Source: JAEKNW01 sp963678375 | GTDB taxonomy: Bacteria; Cloacimonadota; Cloacimonadia; Cloacimonadales; JAFGVF01 | Reading direction: 5' to 3' | Length of the DNA stretch: 64,000 nucleotides | Assembly: GCA_963678375.2 (NCBI GenBank) | Contig: OY782831.1 | Coordinates: forward strand, 2,108,001-2,172,000 | In this document: positions 51,504-58,755 of the stretch, one piece after another | How the letters are laid out: each line of letters opens with the position of its first letter | Position numbering within the stretch: the first letter of the stretch is position 1 | Made by a program: the position numbers and the translations under genes | Notes under the pieces: model-generated | Told to the model about the DNA's origin: nothing | The model's input: only the letters and a program-made list of their open reading frames with translations | Database searches by the model: none

Positions 51504-52088
51504 ATGCCTTATGTACCAATGGTTGTAGAGCAAGTAGGAAGAAGTGAAAGAGCTTATGATATCTATTCAAGATTACTAAAAGATAGAATCATCTTTATTG
51601 GTGGTCCAATAGATGATCATGTTGCGAATCTTGTAGTAGCTCAATTACTTCATTTAGAAGCAGAAGATCCAAAAAAAGATATTAATATATATATAAATAG
51701 TCCGGGTGGAGCAGTGACTGCTGGAATGGCTATCTATGATACTATTCAGTTTATCAAACCAGATGTATCGACCACATGTATTGGGCAAGCAGCTAGTATG
51801 GGTGCCTTATTATTAACTGCTGGAACTAAAGGTAAGAGATATTCTCTTCCAAATAGTAGAATCATGATTCACCAGCCTTTGGGTGGAGCTCAAGGTCAAG
51901 CCTCTGATATTGAAATCGCAGCTAAAGAAATTCTTTTCTTGAAGAGTCATTTAAATGATATTTTAAAGAAACATACTGGTCAGACTTTGAAAAAGATTGA
52001 AAATGATACAGATAGAAACTTCTTTATGACTGCTGAAGAAGCTAAGAAATATGGATTGATTGACCAAGTAATAGAAAATAGAGGTTAG
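51504..52088 (+). CDS. clpP: ATP-dependent Clp protease proteolytic subunit
   Basis: The 194-residue serine protease has the catalytic Ser in GQAASMGALLL and the His in RIMIHQPLGG. The Asp is in ENDTDRNFFM, and the hallmark YINSPGGAVTAGMAIYDT is present. It forms the barrel-shaped chamber that degrades proteins fed by ClpX, which is encoded 6 nt downstream. AAGGAG precedes the ATG. Confidence 0.97.
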   Translation: MPYVPMVVEQVGRSERAYDIYSRLLKDRIIFIGGPIDDHVANLVVAQLLHLEAEDPKKDINIYINSPGGAVTAGMAIYDTIQFIKPDVSTTCIGQAASMGALLLTAGTKGKRYSLPNSRIMIHQPLGGAQGQASDIEIAAKEILFLKSHLNDILKKHTGQTLKKIENDTDRNFFMTAEEAKKYGLIDQVIENRG

Positions 52089-52094
52089 TAGCTT

Positions 52095-53399
52095 ATGGCA
52101 AAATACACTAACTCAAAAGATATGGTATGTTCCTTTTGCGGTAGGGGAGAAGATGAAGCAGGTATGCTTATTCATGGTATGAATGCCAATATCTGCAATC
52201 ATTGTGTCACTCTTTGTACTGAACTATTTGAAGAAGAAAATTCAGTACATGTTGCTAAATCTAAACAAGAGACAGTAAAAACTCTTCCTATTCCAAGTGA
52301 AATCAAGAAATTTTTAGATGAATATGTTATTGGACAAGATTCAGCTAAGGAATTACTTTCCGTAGCAGTATATAATCACTATAAGAGAATTTATAGAGCT
52401 GATGAACTTGATAGAGATGTCGAATTAGACAAGTCAAATGTCTTAATGATTGGTCCAACTGGTACAGGAAAGACATTGATGGCTGAAACATTAGCCAGAA
52501 TGCTAAAAGTTCCTTTTGCAATTGCTGATGCAACTACTCTAACTGAAGCTGGTTATGTAGGAGAAGATGTAGAGAATATTCTTACTAAACTTCTTCAAAA
52601 TGCTGAATTTGATGTTGAAAAAGCTGAAAGAGGTATCATCTATATTGATGAAATTGATAAAATTGGACGCAAAAGTGAGTCTACTTCCATAACTCGTGAT
52701 GTATCTGGTGAAGGGGTGCAACAAGCGCTTCTGAAAATTTTAGAAGGATCAATAGTAAATGTGCCACCAAAAGGTGGCCGTAAACACCCGAACCAAGACT
52801 TTGTTCAAATTGATACCCGTAAAATTCTCTTTATCTGTGGTGGTGCTTTTATACATTTAGATAAAATTATCGCTAAAAGAGTTGTTAAGAAGAGTGTTGG
52901 TTTTGAATCAGATTTAGTAGATCGAATCTCTGACCAAAATCTAATTAGCAAACTAGAACCAGATGATTTAGTTCGCTTTGGCCTAATTCCAGAGTTGATT
53001 GGTAGATTGCCAGTCGTTTGTACTCTCAATGAACTTGATACAGATGCTTTAATAAAGATACTTACTGAGCCTAAAAACTCTATTGTAAGACAGTTTACTA
53101 AGATATTAAAGTTAGATGGTGTTGATTTAGAGATAACAAAGGATGCTTTGGAGGAAGTTGCTAAAATAGCTCAGAAACAGAGAACAGGAGCAAGAAGTTT
53201 GCGTTCTATCTTAGAGAAAAGAATGTTAGATATAATGTATAAACTTCCTGACATGCCAGAAATTAACAAATGTATCATTGAGATTGATTACATTAAAGGG
53301 CTAGTTGATCAACCTACTTATAAGAAGGTTGAATTTCCAAGAGAAGAGCCAAAAAAAGCAGTTGCAAAAAAGAAAACTGCCAAAACTATTAGTAAATAA
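52095..53399 (+). CDS. clpX: ATP-dependent unfoldase ClpX
   Basis: This 434-residue AAA+ protein has an N-terminal zinc finger (CSFCGRGEDEA...NICNHCVTLC), Walker A GPTGTGKT and Walker B IIYIDEIDKI. The pore region TGEGVQQALL (here SGEGVQQALL) and arginine-finger segment are present. The ClpP-docking loop, IGF in E. coli, reads VGF here (KKSVGFESD) and is shorter. It recognises, unfolds and feeds proteins to ClpP. A Lys-rich tail of about 20 residues ends the protein. A strong terminator follows. Confidence 0.96.
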   Translation: MAKYTNSKDMVCSFCGRGEDEAGMLIHGMNANICNHCVTLCTELFEEENSVHVAKSKQETVKTLPIPSEIKKFLDEYVIGQDSAKELLSVAVYNHYKRIYRADELDRDVELDKSNVLMIGPTGTGKTLMAETLARMLKVPFAIADATTLTEAGYVGEDVENILTKLLQNAEFDVEKAERGIIYIDEIDKIGRKSESTSITRDVSGEGVQQALLKILEGSIVNVPPKGGRKHPNQDFVQIDTRKILFICGGAFIHLDKIIAKRVVKKSVGFESDLVDRISDQNLISKLEPDDLVRFGLIPELIGRLPVVCTLNELDTDALIKILTEPKNSIVRQFTKILKLDGVDLEITKDALEEVAKIAQKQRTGARSLRSILEKRMLDIMYKLPDMPEINKCIIEIDYIKGLVDQPTYKKVEFPREEPKKAVAKKKTAKTISK

Positions 53400-53420
53400 A
53401 GAAACAAGATATAAAGATAA

Positions 53421-53455
53421 AAGAGAGGTGAAGTTAGTTTCACCTCTCTTTTTTA
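53421..53455. terminator. terminator after clpX
   Basis: A perfect 12-bp stem AAGAGAGGTGAA (53421-53432) with TTCACCTCTCTT (53439-53450) and T-run after. It also lies beyond the stop of the convergent gpmA gene, so it may serve both strands. Confidence 0.9.
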
Positions 53456-53469
53456 TTGAAAGGAAAATA

Positions 53470-54216
53470 TTATTTAGCTTTCCCTTGATTAGCTACAGCT
53501 GCTTGAGCTTTAGCTATTTCATCTTGGTTACCTAAGTATTTACTTGAAATAGCTTTCATATCTTCATCTAATTCATAGACTAATGGTATTCCAGTAGGAA
53601 TATTTAATTTTAATATTTCTTCATCAGATATATTATCCAGGTATTTTACTAAAGCTCTTAAACTATTTCCATGAGCAGCGATGATTAATCTTTTACCAGC
53701 TTTAATATCAGGAACAATATTTTCTTTCCAGTAAGGAATAACTCTAGCTACAGTATCTTTAAGGCATTCTGTTAGAGGTAATTCTTTTTTGGATAAAGAA
53801 GCATAACGAGCGTCATGACCTGGATATCTTTCATCAGATTCTTTGAGAGGAGGTGGGGGAGTGTCATAAGATCTCCTCCAAATAAGAACTTGGTCATCAC
53901 CGTATTTTTGAGCTGTTTCAGCTTTGTTTAACCCTTGAAGAGAGCCATAATGTCGTTCATTTAATTGCCAAGCTCTTTGAACAGGAATCCACATTAAGTC
54001 TAATCCTTCTAGGGTATGCCATAATGTTTTGATAGCTCTTTTAAGAACTGAAGTATATGCTTTATCAAAAATAAAACCTTCTTCTTTTAATAATTTTCCA
54101 GCAGCAATCGCTTCCTTGTTTCCCTTTTCTGACAACTCTACATCTGTCCAACCTGTGAATCTATTTTCTTTGTTCCACTGAGATTCACCGTGTCTAATTA
54201 ATACAATTTTATACAT
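53470..54216 (-). CDS. gpmA: 2,3-bisphosphoglycerate-dependent phosphoglycerate mutase
   Basis: The 248-residue histidine-phosphatase-fold enzyme has the catalytic LIRHGESQWN (His about 9), RFTGWTDVELSEKG, NERHYGSLQGLNK, RRSYDTPPPPL and the second catalytic His in IIAAHGNSLRAL. It interconverts 3- and 2-phosphoglycerate in glycolysis and needs 2,3-bisphosphoglycerate. It is the last gene of a three-gene minus-strand unit with the corrinoid adenosyltransferase and RidA, 32 nt after the former. Confidence 0.96.
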   Translation of the reverse strand: MYKIVLIRHGESQWNKENRFTGWTDVELSEKGNKEAIAAGKLLKEEGFIFDKAYTSVLKRAIKTLWHTLEGLDLMWIPVQRAWQLNERHYGSLQGLNKAETAQKYGDDQVLIWRRSYDTPPPPLKESDERYPGHDARYASLSKKELPLTECLKDTVARVIPYWKENIVPDIKAGKRLIIAAHGNSLRALVKYLDNISDEEILKLNIPTGIPLVYELDEDMKAISSKYLGNQDEIAKAQAAVANQGKAK

Positions 54217-54248
54217 ATTTTTCCTTATAATTTATAATTTATAATTTA

Positions 54249-54794
54249 TTAACACTCTATTTTAGTATCAATATTTTTATATTTAATTCCACCGTCATTG
54301 CGTTCTTCTTCACGTGCCATAATATAAAGCAGATCAGAAAGTCTGTTTATAAAAGCAATAATATTTGGATTAACTTCAGTATGATTATTCAACTCTATTA
54401 TCCTGCGTTCTGCCCTTCTAGCTATAGTTCTGCAGACATCTAATTTTGCAGATTGAAGAGTATTACCCGGAACAACAAAGCCTTTTAAGTTAACCTTTTC
54501 TTCAAAATGATGAACACAGACCGTAAGTTTATCAATATCTTCTGCTTCGATGGGGGTAACAAAAGATTTTTCTACAGAAGCTAACTCACCCATGATGCGC
54601 ATCAATTTGTTTTGAACTTCTTCCAAGATATCATGAACATGTTGAATTTTTACAAAATGCTTTGCTTCTCCAATATGGGAATCCAATTCATCGACAGTTC
54701 CATAGGATTCTACTCTAATATCGGATTTTTTGATTCGTTGACCAGACCATAAGCTGGTCATCCCTTTGTCGCCTCCTTTAGTTGAAATACTCAT
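54249..54794 (-). CDS. PduO-type corrinoid adenosyltransferase
   Basis: The 181-residue protein has STKGGDKGMTSLWSG at the N-terminus and SYGTVDELDSHIG. The signature VPGNTLQSAKLDVCRTIARR with following AERR and the C-terminal FINRLSDLLYIMAREEE are also present. It transfers adenosyl from ATP to cob(I)alamin to make coenzyme B12. It stands between gpmA and ridA with short gaps. There is no visible cobalamin riboswitch upstream and no other B12 gene in the window. Confidence 0.93.
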   Translation of the reverse strand: MSISTKGGDKGMTSLWSGQRIKKSDIRVESYGTVDELDSHIGEAKHFVKIQHVHDILEEVQNKLMRIMGELASVEKSFVTPIEAEDIDKLTVCVHHFEEKVNLKGFVVPGNTLQSAKLDVCRTIARRAERRIIELNNHTEVNPNIIAFINRLSDLLYIMAREEERNDGGIKYKNIDTKIEC

Positions 54795-54801
54795 AACAAG
54801 A

Positions 54802-55173
54802 CTACTTTGTAGCAGTTACAGATATTTCTACTAGACCACCTAAAGGTAACTCAGCTACTTGGAAAGCATAACGTGCAGGAAATGGGGCTTTGAAATATTT
54901 AGCATAAATTTCATTAACTATTTTAAACTGAGCCAAATCTTTCAAGAAAACTTCAGCTTTAACAACATGCTCAAAACCCATTTCTGCTTCAGCTAAAATA
55001 GCCTTTAGGTTAGAAAAAACACGTTCTGCTTGTGCTTCAAATCCCTCTTCAAACTTACCTGTTTCTGGATTGATACCTAATTGACCTGAAACGAATAAAA
55101 ATCCGTTAGCTACGACTGCTTGTGAGTATGGTCCAACTGCTGCTGGAGCTTTATCTGTTGCGATTACTTTCAT
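54802..55173 (-). CDS. ridA: RidA-family reactive enamine/imine deaminase
   Basis: The 123-residue protein has DKAPAAVGPYSQAVVANGF at the start, FVSGQLGINPETG and the catalytic Arg in PARYAFQVAELP near residue 103, with the end LVEISVTATK. RidA hydrolyses 2-aminoacrylate and related intermediates released by PLP enzymes. It begins the minus-strand unit ahead of the corrinoid adenosyltransferase gene. RBS AGGAG is present. Confidence 0.95.
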   Translation of the reverse strand: MKVIATDKAPAAVGPYSQAVVANGFLFVSGQLGINPETGKFEEGFEAQAERVFSNLKAILAEAEMGFEHVVKAEVFLKDLAQFKIVNEIYAKYFKAPFPARYAFQVAELPLGGLVEISVTATK

Positions 55174-55204
55174 TTTAATCTCCTATCAATTATTATTTTA
55201 TTAC

Positions 55205-55232
55205 ATATTAATTTTACTAGTTTAGATGTCAA
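55205..55232 (-). promoter_or_regulatory. promoter candidate for ridA unit
   Basis: On the minus strand TTGACA (55232-55227), a 16-nt spacer and TAATAT (55210-55205) stand about 32 nt before the ridA start codon. Confidence 0.5.
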
Positions 55233-55261
55233 ATGAAAAAAGCTGCTTTTATTATTTTCTC

Positions 55262-55289
55262 TTGACTAATTTTAACAAGACCTAATATT
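55262..55289 (+). promoter_or_regulatory. promoter candidate for the exonuclease III gene
   Basis: TTGACT (55262-55267) followed by AATATT (55284-55289) at 16-nt spacing, about 28 nt before the start codon. The -10 is weak. Confidence 0.35.
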
Positions 55290-55316
55290 TAAATAATTTT
55301 ATTTATGGAGGAAAAA

Positions 55317-56144
55317 GTGAAATTTATATCATGGAACATAGATTCGTTAAATGCAGCCTTAACAAGTGACTCTAATAGGGCGCTTTTATCAAGACAAGTG
55401 ATTAAAACTATTATAGATGAAGATGCTGATGTGATTGCTCTGCAAGAAACAAAACTACCTGCAAAAGGGCCAAGTAAGAAGCATATAGAGATTTTAGAAG
55501 AATTATTTCCTAACTATGGATATGTTTGGAGATCTTCCCAAGAACCAGCTAAGAAAGGTTATGCGGGTACAATGTTTCTTTATAAAGACAAGTATTCTCC
55601 GGTAGCTGTGTATCCTGAAATACAAGCTCCTTCTACTATGGATTTTGAAGGAAGAATTATAACTTTAGATTTTGGAGATTTTTACTTAACTCAGGTATAT
55701 ACTCCTAATGCTGGAGATGGTCTTAAAAGACTAGAAGATAGGCAGGAATGGGATAAGAAGTATGCTGAATACTTAGAGCAGTTAGATAAAGAAAAACCTG
55801 TACTTGCAACAGGTGACTATAATGTTGCTCATAAAGAAATAGATTTAGCAAATCCAGATAGTAATCATAGATCAGCAGGTTTCACAGATGAAGAGCGTCA
55901 AGGCTTTTCCAATCTATTAGATAAGGGTTTTACAGATACTTTTAGGTATATTCATGGAGATGTTGAAAAAGTTTATTCTTGGTGGGCTCAGAGAGTTAAA
56001 ACAAGTAAATTAAACAACTCTGGTTGGAGAATAGATTACTGGTTGGTAAGTGATAGAATTGCCGATAAGCTTGTTAAGTCTGAAATGCTTGATTCTGGAG
56101 AAAGACAAGACCACACTCCAATAATCTTAGTTATTGATTTATAA
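55317..56144 (+). CDS. xth: exodeoxyribonuclease III (AP endonuclease family)
   Basis: The 275-residue EEP-superfamily nuclease has FISWNIDSLNAAL, IALQETKLP (metal Glu), LTQVYTPNAGDGLKRL, ATGDYNVAHKEIDLANP and a C-terminal DYWLVSDRI and QDHTPIIL with the catalytic Asp-His. It acts in base-excision repair at abasic sites. The start is taken as the GTG at 55317 because GGAGG lies 5 nt upstream; the ATG at 55305 overlaps that ribosome site. It is divergent from ridA. Confidence 0.9.
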   Translation: MKFISWNIDSLNAALTSDSNRALLSRQVIKTIIDEDADVIALQETKLPAKGPSKKHIEILEELFPNYGYVWRSSQEPAKKGYAGTMFLYKDKYSPVAVYPEIQAPSTMDFEGRIITLDFGDFYLTQVYTPNAGDGLKRLEDRQEWDKKYAEYLEQLDKEKPVLATGDYNVAHKEIDLANPDSNHRSAGFTDEERQGFSNLLDKGFTDTFRYIHGDVEKVYSWWAQRVKTSKLNNSGWRIDYWLVSDRIADKLVKSEMLDSGERQDHTPIILVIDL

Positions 56145-56195
56145 GAATTCTTGGGTTAATCTAATCTGATTTAGTAATTAAGTTGTCTTAAAATC

Positions 56196-56228
56196 GGCTT
56201 GTGATACTTTTTCACAAGTCTTTTTTTT
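56196..56228 (+). terminator. terminator after the exonuclease III gene
   Basis: GGCTTGTGA (56196-56204) pairs with TCACAAGTC (56212-56220), one G-U pair, followed by eight T. Confidence 0.85.
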
Positions 56229-56232
56229 ATCA

Positions 56233-56290
56233 CCATATTCTTACTTCCTCCATAAATTACTAGACTTTACAGAGGATAGTAACAATCAAG
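56233..56290. repeat. 58-bp inverted-repeat element, copy C (degenerate left arm)
   Basis: The right arm GATAGTAACAATCAAG (56275-56290) is identical to copy A. At exactly 26 nt to its left, 56233-56248 matches the left-arm consensus at 10 of 16 positions. It lies in the 307-bp gap before the DUF5020 gene. The only other thing seen in that gap is the terminator and promoter listed separately. Confidence 0.6.
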
Positions 56291-56384
56291 GAATAATAAC
56301 AGTATAAACATCTATTGGACAGATAGATAACTTAATGATAACAATAATGATAACTCGAAAAGTTAATTTTATGTTAAGAAAATC

Positions 56385-56413
56385 TTGACAAAGCATATGA
56401 AGATAGCTAGATT
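56385..56413 (+). promoter_or_regulatory. promoter candidate for the nucleoside-uptake genes
   Basis: TTGACA (56385-56390), a 17-nt spacer and TAGATT (56408-56413) stand 38 nt before the start codon of the outer-membrane channel gene. Confidence 0.55.
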
Positions 56414-56451
56414 AACACTGTATTTCATAAAAAACACAAAAGGAAGGAAAA

Positions 56452-57156
56452 ATGAAACGCTTTTTAGCCCTTTTATTAGTCGTATTTTCTATTTCTTTAG
56501 TCGCACAAAACTTACAAGTTCATTATGATTTCGGAGCTACTTCTGATGATCAAGAAGCTGGTTACCGTGAACACTTTACCACAACTGTCGAAATGTTAAA
56601 ATTTGACCAATGGGGTTCAACATTTGCTTTTATCGACTTCGATTATAAAGATCAAGTTGAAAGAAATAGTGCTTCTTCTGCCTATTGGGAAATTACTAGA
56701 ATGTTTAACATCCCACAAGTTAAAGGACTTCAAGCTGGTATTCAATACAATGATGGTTTAAGTATTGGTAGCAGTTTCGGTAATGTCTGGTTAGCAGGTA
56801 TTCAATATCCAATCGATTTAAAAGTTATGACACTTTATACTAGTGCTTGGTTAAGAGATGCTGAAGGTCAAGACCCTAATTTCCAAGTAACACTTGTATG
56901 GGAAAAGAAGTTCTTACAAGATCAGATAGTGTTTGCTGGTTTCTTAGATTTCTGGGGACAAGACAATGCTGATGGTGATGAAGCTGGTGAAGATTCTCAA
57001 TTCGTATTATTAACAGAACCACAAATTTGGTGGGATTTGCCTTGGGTTGACCCACTCTCAATTGGTACTGAAATTGAACTCAGTCAAAACTTCATTTATG
57101 GAGCTAACGACGACTTTAAAGTTTGTCCTACACTTGGTGTAAAGTGGGATTTCTAA
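56452..57156 (+). CDS. Tsx-like outer-membrane channel (DUF5020 family)
   Basis: This 234-residue protein has a signal peptide (about 1-18, FSISLVAQN). VHYDFGATSDDQ is followed by TTTVEMLKFDQWGSTFAFIDF, the family core. Alternating beta strands with aromatic girdles (YWEITRMF, WLAGIQYPI) continue to a C-terminal VKWDF ending in Phe, as in outer-membrane beta barrels. DUF5020 proteins are related to nucleoside-specific Tsx channels. The genes that follow encode a nucleoside-type ABC uptake system, supporting nucleoside diffusion across the outer membrane as its role. Confidence 0.82.
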   Translation: MKRFLALLLVVFSISLVAQNLQVHYDFGATSDDQEAGYREHFTTTVEMLKFDQWGSTFAFIDFDYKDQVERNSASSAYWEITRMFNIPQVKGLQAGIQYNDGLSIGSSFGNVWLAGIQYPIDLKVMTLYTSAWLRDAEGQDPNFQVTLVWEKKFLQDQIVFAGFLDFWGQDNADGDEAGEDSQFVLLTEPQIWWDLPWVDPLSIGTEIELSQNFIYGANDDFKVCPTLGVKWDF

Positions 57157-57168
57157 AATACTTTTTAT

Positions 57169-57195
57169 AGAGCGGACTTTGGTTCGCTCTTTCTT
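57169..57195 (+). terminator. terminator after the DUF5020 channel gene
   Basis: AGAGCG (57169-57174) pairs with CGCTCT (57185-57190) with the loop GACTTTGGTT and a T-rich tail (TTCTTTATT). Confidence 0.7.
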
Positions 57196-57200
57196 TATTA

Positions 57201-57268
57201 AACCCTAATAATGCACTAGATATTTGCGAAAAGCTGACTTTATCAATTTCTACTGCACTATTCGGGTT
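57201..57268. repeat. MITE-like repeat, copy C (68-bp internally deleted form)
   Basis: The ends AACCCTAATAATGCACTAGA and, in reverse, AACCCGAATAGTGCAGTAGA match each other at 17 of 20 positions and match the ends of the two longer copies. The interior is reduced to about 28 bp, as expected for a deletion derivative. It ends 24 bp before the start codon of the BMP lipoprotein gene and could carry or displace its promoter. Confidence 0.75.
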
Positions 57269-57292
57269 AAAATCAAATAAGAGAGGATAAAG

Positions 57293-58375
57293 ATGAAGAA
57301 ATTAATCTTAGGATTGTTGGTAATTAGTTTGGTATTCATTGCTGGTTGCGGTGGAGAAAAGGCGACAGAAGATTCCAGATTAAAAGTTGGTTTTGTTTAT
57401 ATAGGACCTGTTGGTGATGCAGGTTGGACTTATGCTCATAATGAAGGAAGATTAGCTGTTGATACAATGAGTGTTGTAGAAAAGACAATCTTTGCCGAGA
57501 ACGTTAAAGAGAATGCTGAATCTGAAAGAACTATCAGACAAATGGCTGATCAAGGTTGTGATTTAATCTTCACAACATCATTTGGATTCATGGATTATAC
57601 TCTAAATGTAGCTAATGCTTATCCTGACAAGACTTTCATGCATTGTTCAGGATACAAAACAGCAGATAACATGTCTGCATATTTTGGAAAAATGTATCAA
57701 GCAAGATATCTTGCAGGTATTGTAGCTGGTAGAATGACTGAAAAGAATTTAATAGGTTATGTTGCACCATTCCCAATTCCTGAATGTACTCGTTTAGCTA
57801 ATGCTTTTTACTTAGGTGTGAAAAGTGTAAATCCTGAAGCAAAAATGAAGATAGTCTTTGTAAATAGTTGGTATGACCCTGCTAAAGAAAAAGAATACAC
57901 TCTTTCATTAATCGATGCTGGATGTGACTTAATTGCTCAACATGCAGATTCCGCTGCTCCTCAACAAGCTGCTGAAGAAAGAGGCGTTTGGGCTATAGGT
58001 TATAATACCGATATGAGAGATTTTGCTCCAACAAAGAATTTAACTTCAACAGTTTGGCATTGGGATGTTTTCTATAGAGATGTTGTAGAAAAAGTTTATA
58101 ACAAAACTTGGAAATCAGGAAATTACTGGTTAGGCATAGAAACTGGTATTGTTGGTTTAGCTCCTTTCAATTCTGCTGTTCCTCAAGAAGTGATAAAAGT
58201 AGTTGATGAGAAAAAACAAGAAATGATTGATGGTAATCTTCATGTATTTGCTGGTCCATTATCTGATAATAAAGGTAATGTAAAAGTAGCTGAAGGAACA
58301 ATGATGACTGATGAAGAACTTACTCAATTTGACTGGTTTGTTGATGGTATTTACACCGAAACAATAGAAAAATAA
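57293..58375 (+). CDS. BMP-family nucleoside-binding lipoprotein
   Basis: The 360-residue protein has a lipoprotein signal (VFIAGC, Cys about 19). The BMP/PnrA domain starts LKVGFVYIGPVGDAGWTYAH, followed by ADQGCDLIFTTSFGFMDYT and a YFGKMYQARYLAGIVAGRMT segment. Later WGIG-like motifs are replaced by VWAIGYNTDMRDFAP. Family members bind purine and pyrimidine nucleosides for ABC import. Genes for the ATPase and both permeases follow after a 380-bp gap holding a terminator-like hairpin and a MITE copy. Confidence 0.9.
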   Translation: MKKLILGLLVISLVFIAGCGGEKATEDSRLKVGFVYIGPVGDAGWTYAHNEGRLAVDTMSVVEKTIFAENVKENAESERTIRQMADQGCDLIFTTSFGFMDYTLNVANAYPDKTFMHCSGYKTADNMSAYFGKMYQARYLAGIVAGRMTEKNLIGYVAPFPIPECTRLANAFYLGVKSVNPEAKMKIVFVNSWYDPAKEKEYTLSLIDAGCDLIAQHADSAAPQQAAEERGVWAIGYNTDMRDFAPTKNLTSTVWHWDVFYRDVVEKVYNKTWKSGNYWLGIETGIVGLAPFNSAVPQEVIKVVDEKKQEMIDGNLHVFAGPLSDNKGNVKVAEGTMMTDEELTQFDWFVDGIYTETIEK

Positions 58376-58399
58376 AATCTTATGACTTAATTATAATAG

Positions 58400-58437
58400 T
58401 GAGGGAGAGTAGAAAACTGCTTTTCCTCATTTTTTAT
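58400..58437 (+). terminator. terminator-like hairpin after the BMP lipoprotein gene
   Basis: TGAGGGA (58400-58406) pairs with TTTCCTCA (58422-58429), then TTTTTTATTT. If it works partially, it would make the binding protein more abundant than the transporter. Confidence 0.5.
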
Positions 58438-58480
58438 TTCACAAAATTAATAACTTGGAATAATTTGGTATTAGATAATA

Positions 58481-58731
58481 AACCCAAATAATGCAGTAGA
58501 TCTTTGAGAATAGCACTATATTATTCTTGTGAGGGCGTAGCTTTAGCGAAGACTCATTGCATCAGTAACTTACATAATTCTACCGAATATATATATATAT
58601 TATGGATTTTATGGATGCACCCCCTGTGTCCCCCTCAAAGAAGGGGATTTTGCTAAAAGAATCTGCACTCTTCACTTGTGATACGTAGCTTTAGGGAAGT
58701 ATTACTAAAGCTCTACTGCACCATTCAGAAT
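58481..58731 (-). repeat. MITE-like repeat, copy B (251 bp, inverted relative to copy A)
   Basis: The left end AACCCAAATAATGCAGTAGA is intact. The right end retains TCTACTGCACCATT but its last bases have drifted. Read in reverse it matches copy A at 6242-6457 almost throughout; an additional segment of about 35 bp near 58530-58560 repeats the motif CTTCGCTAAAGCTACG. Its end is within 25 bp of the start of the ABC ATPase gene, and an in-frame GTG inside the element (58678) could be mistaken for that gene's start. Confidence 0.85.
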
Positions 58732-58755
58732 AAAATAAAAAAGTTGAGGTATATT

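Noticed and set aside
54795..55260. Cobalamin riboswitch near the corrinoid adenosyltransferase gene
   Set aside because: The gene follows ridA by 7 nt and the region upstream of ridA is short and lacks any B12-box-like sequence.
58678..58755. N-terminal extension of the nucleoside ATPase
   Set aside because: The 26 codons lie mostly within the MITE copy and lack a ribosome site; the TTG at 58756 has one and gives the family length.
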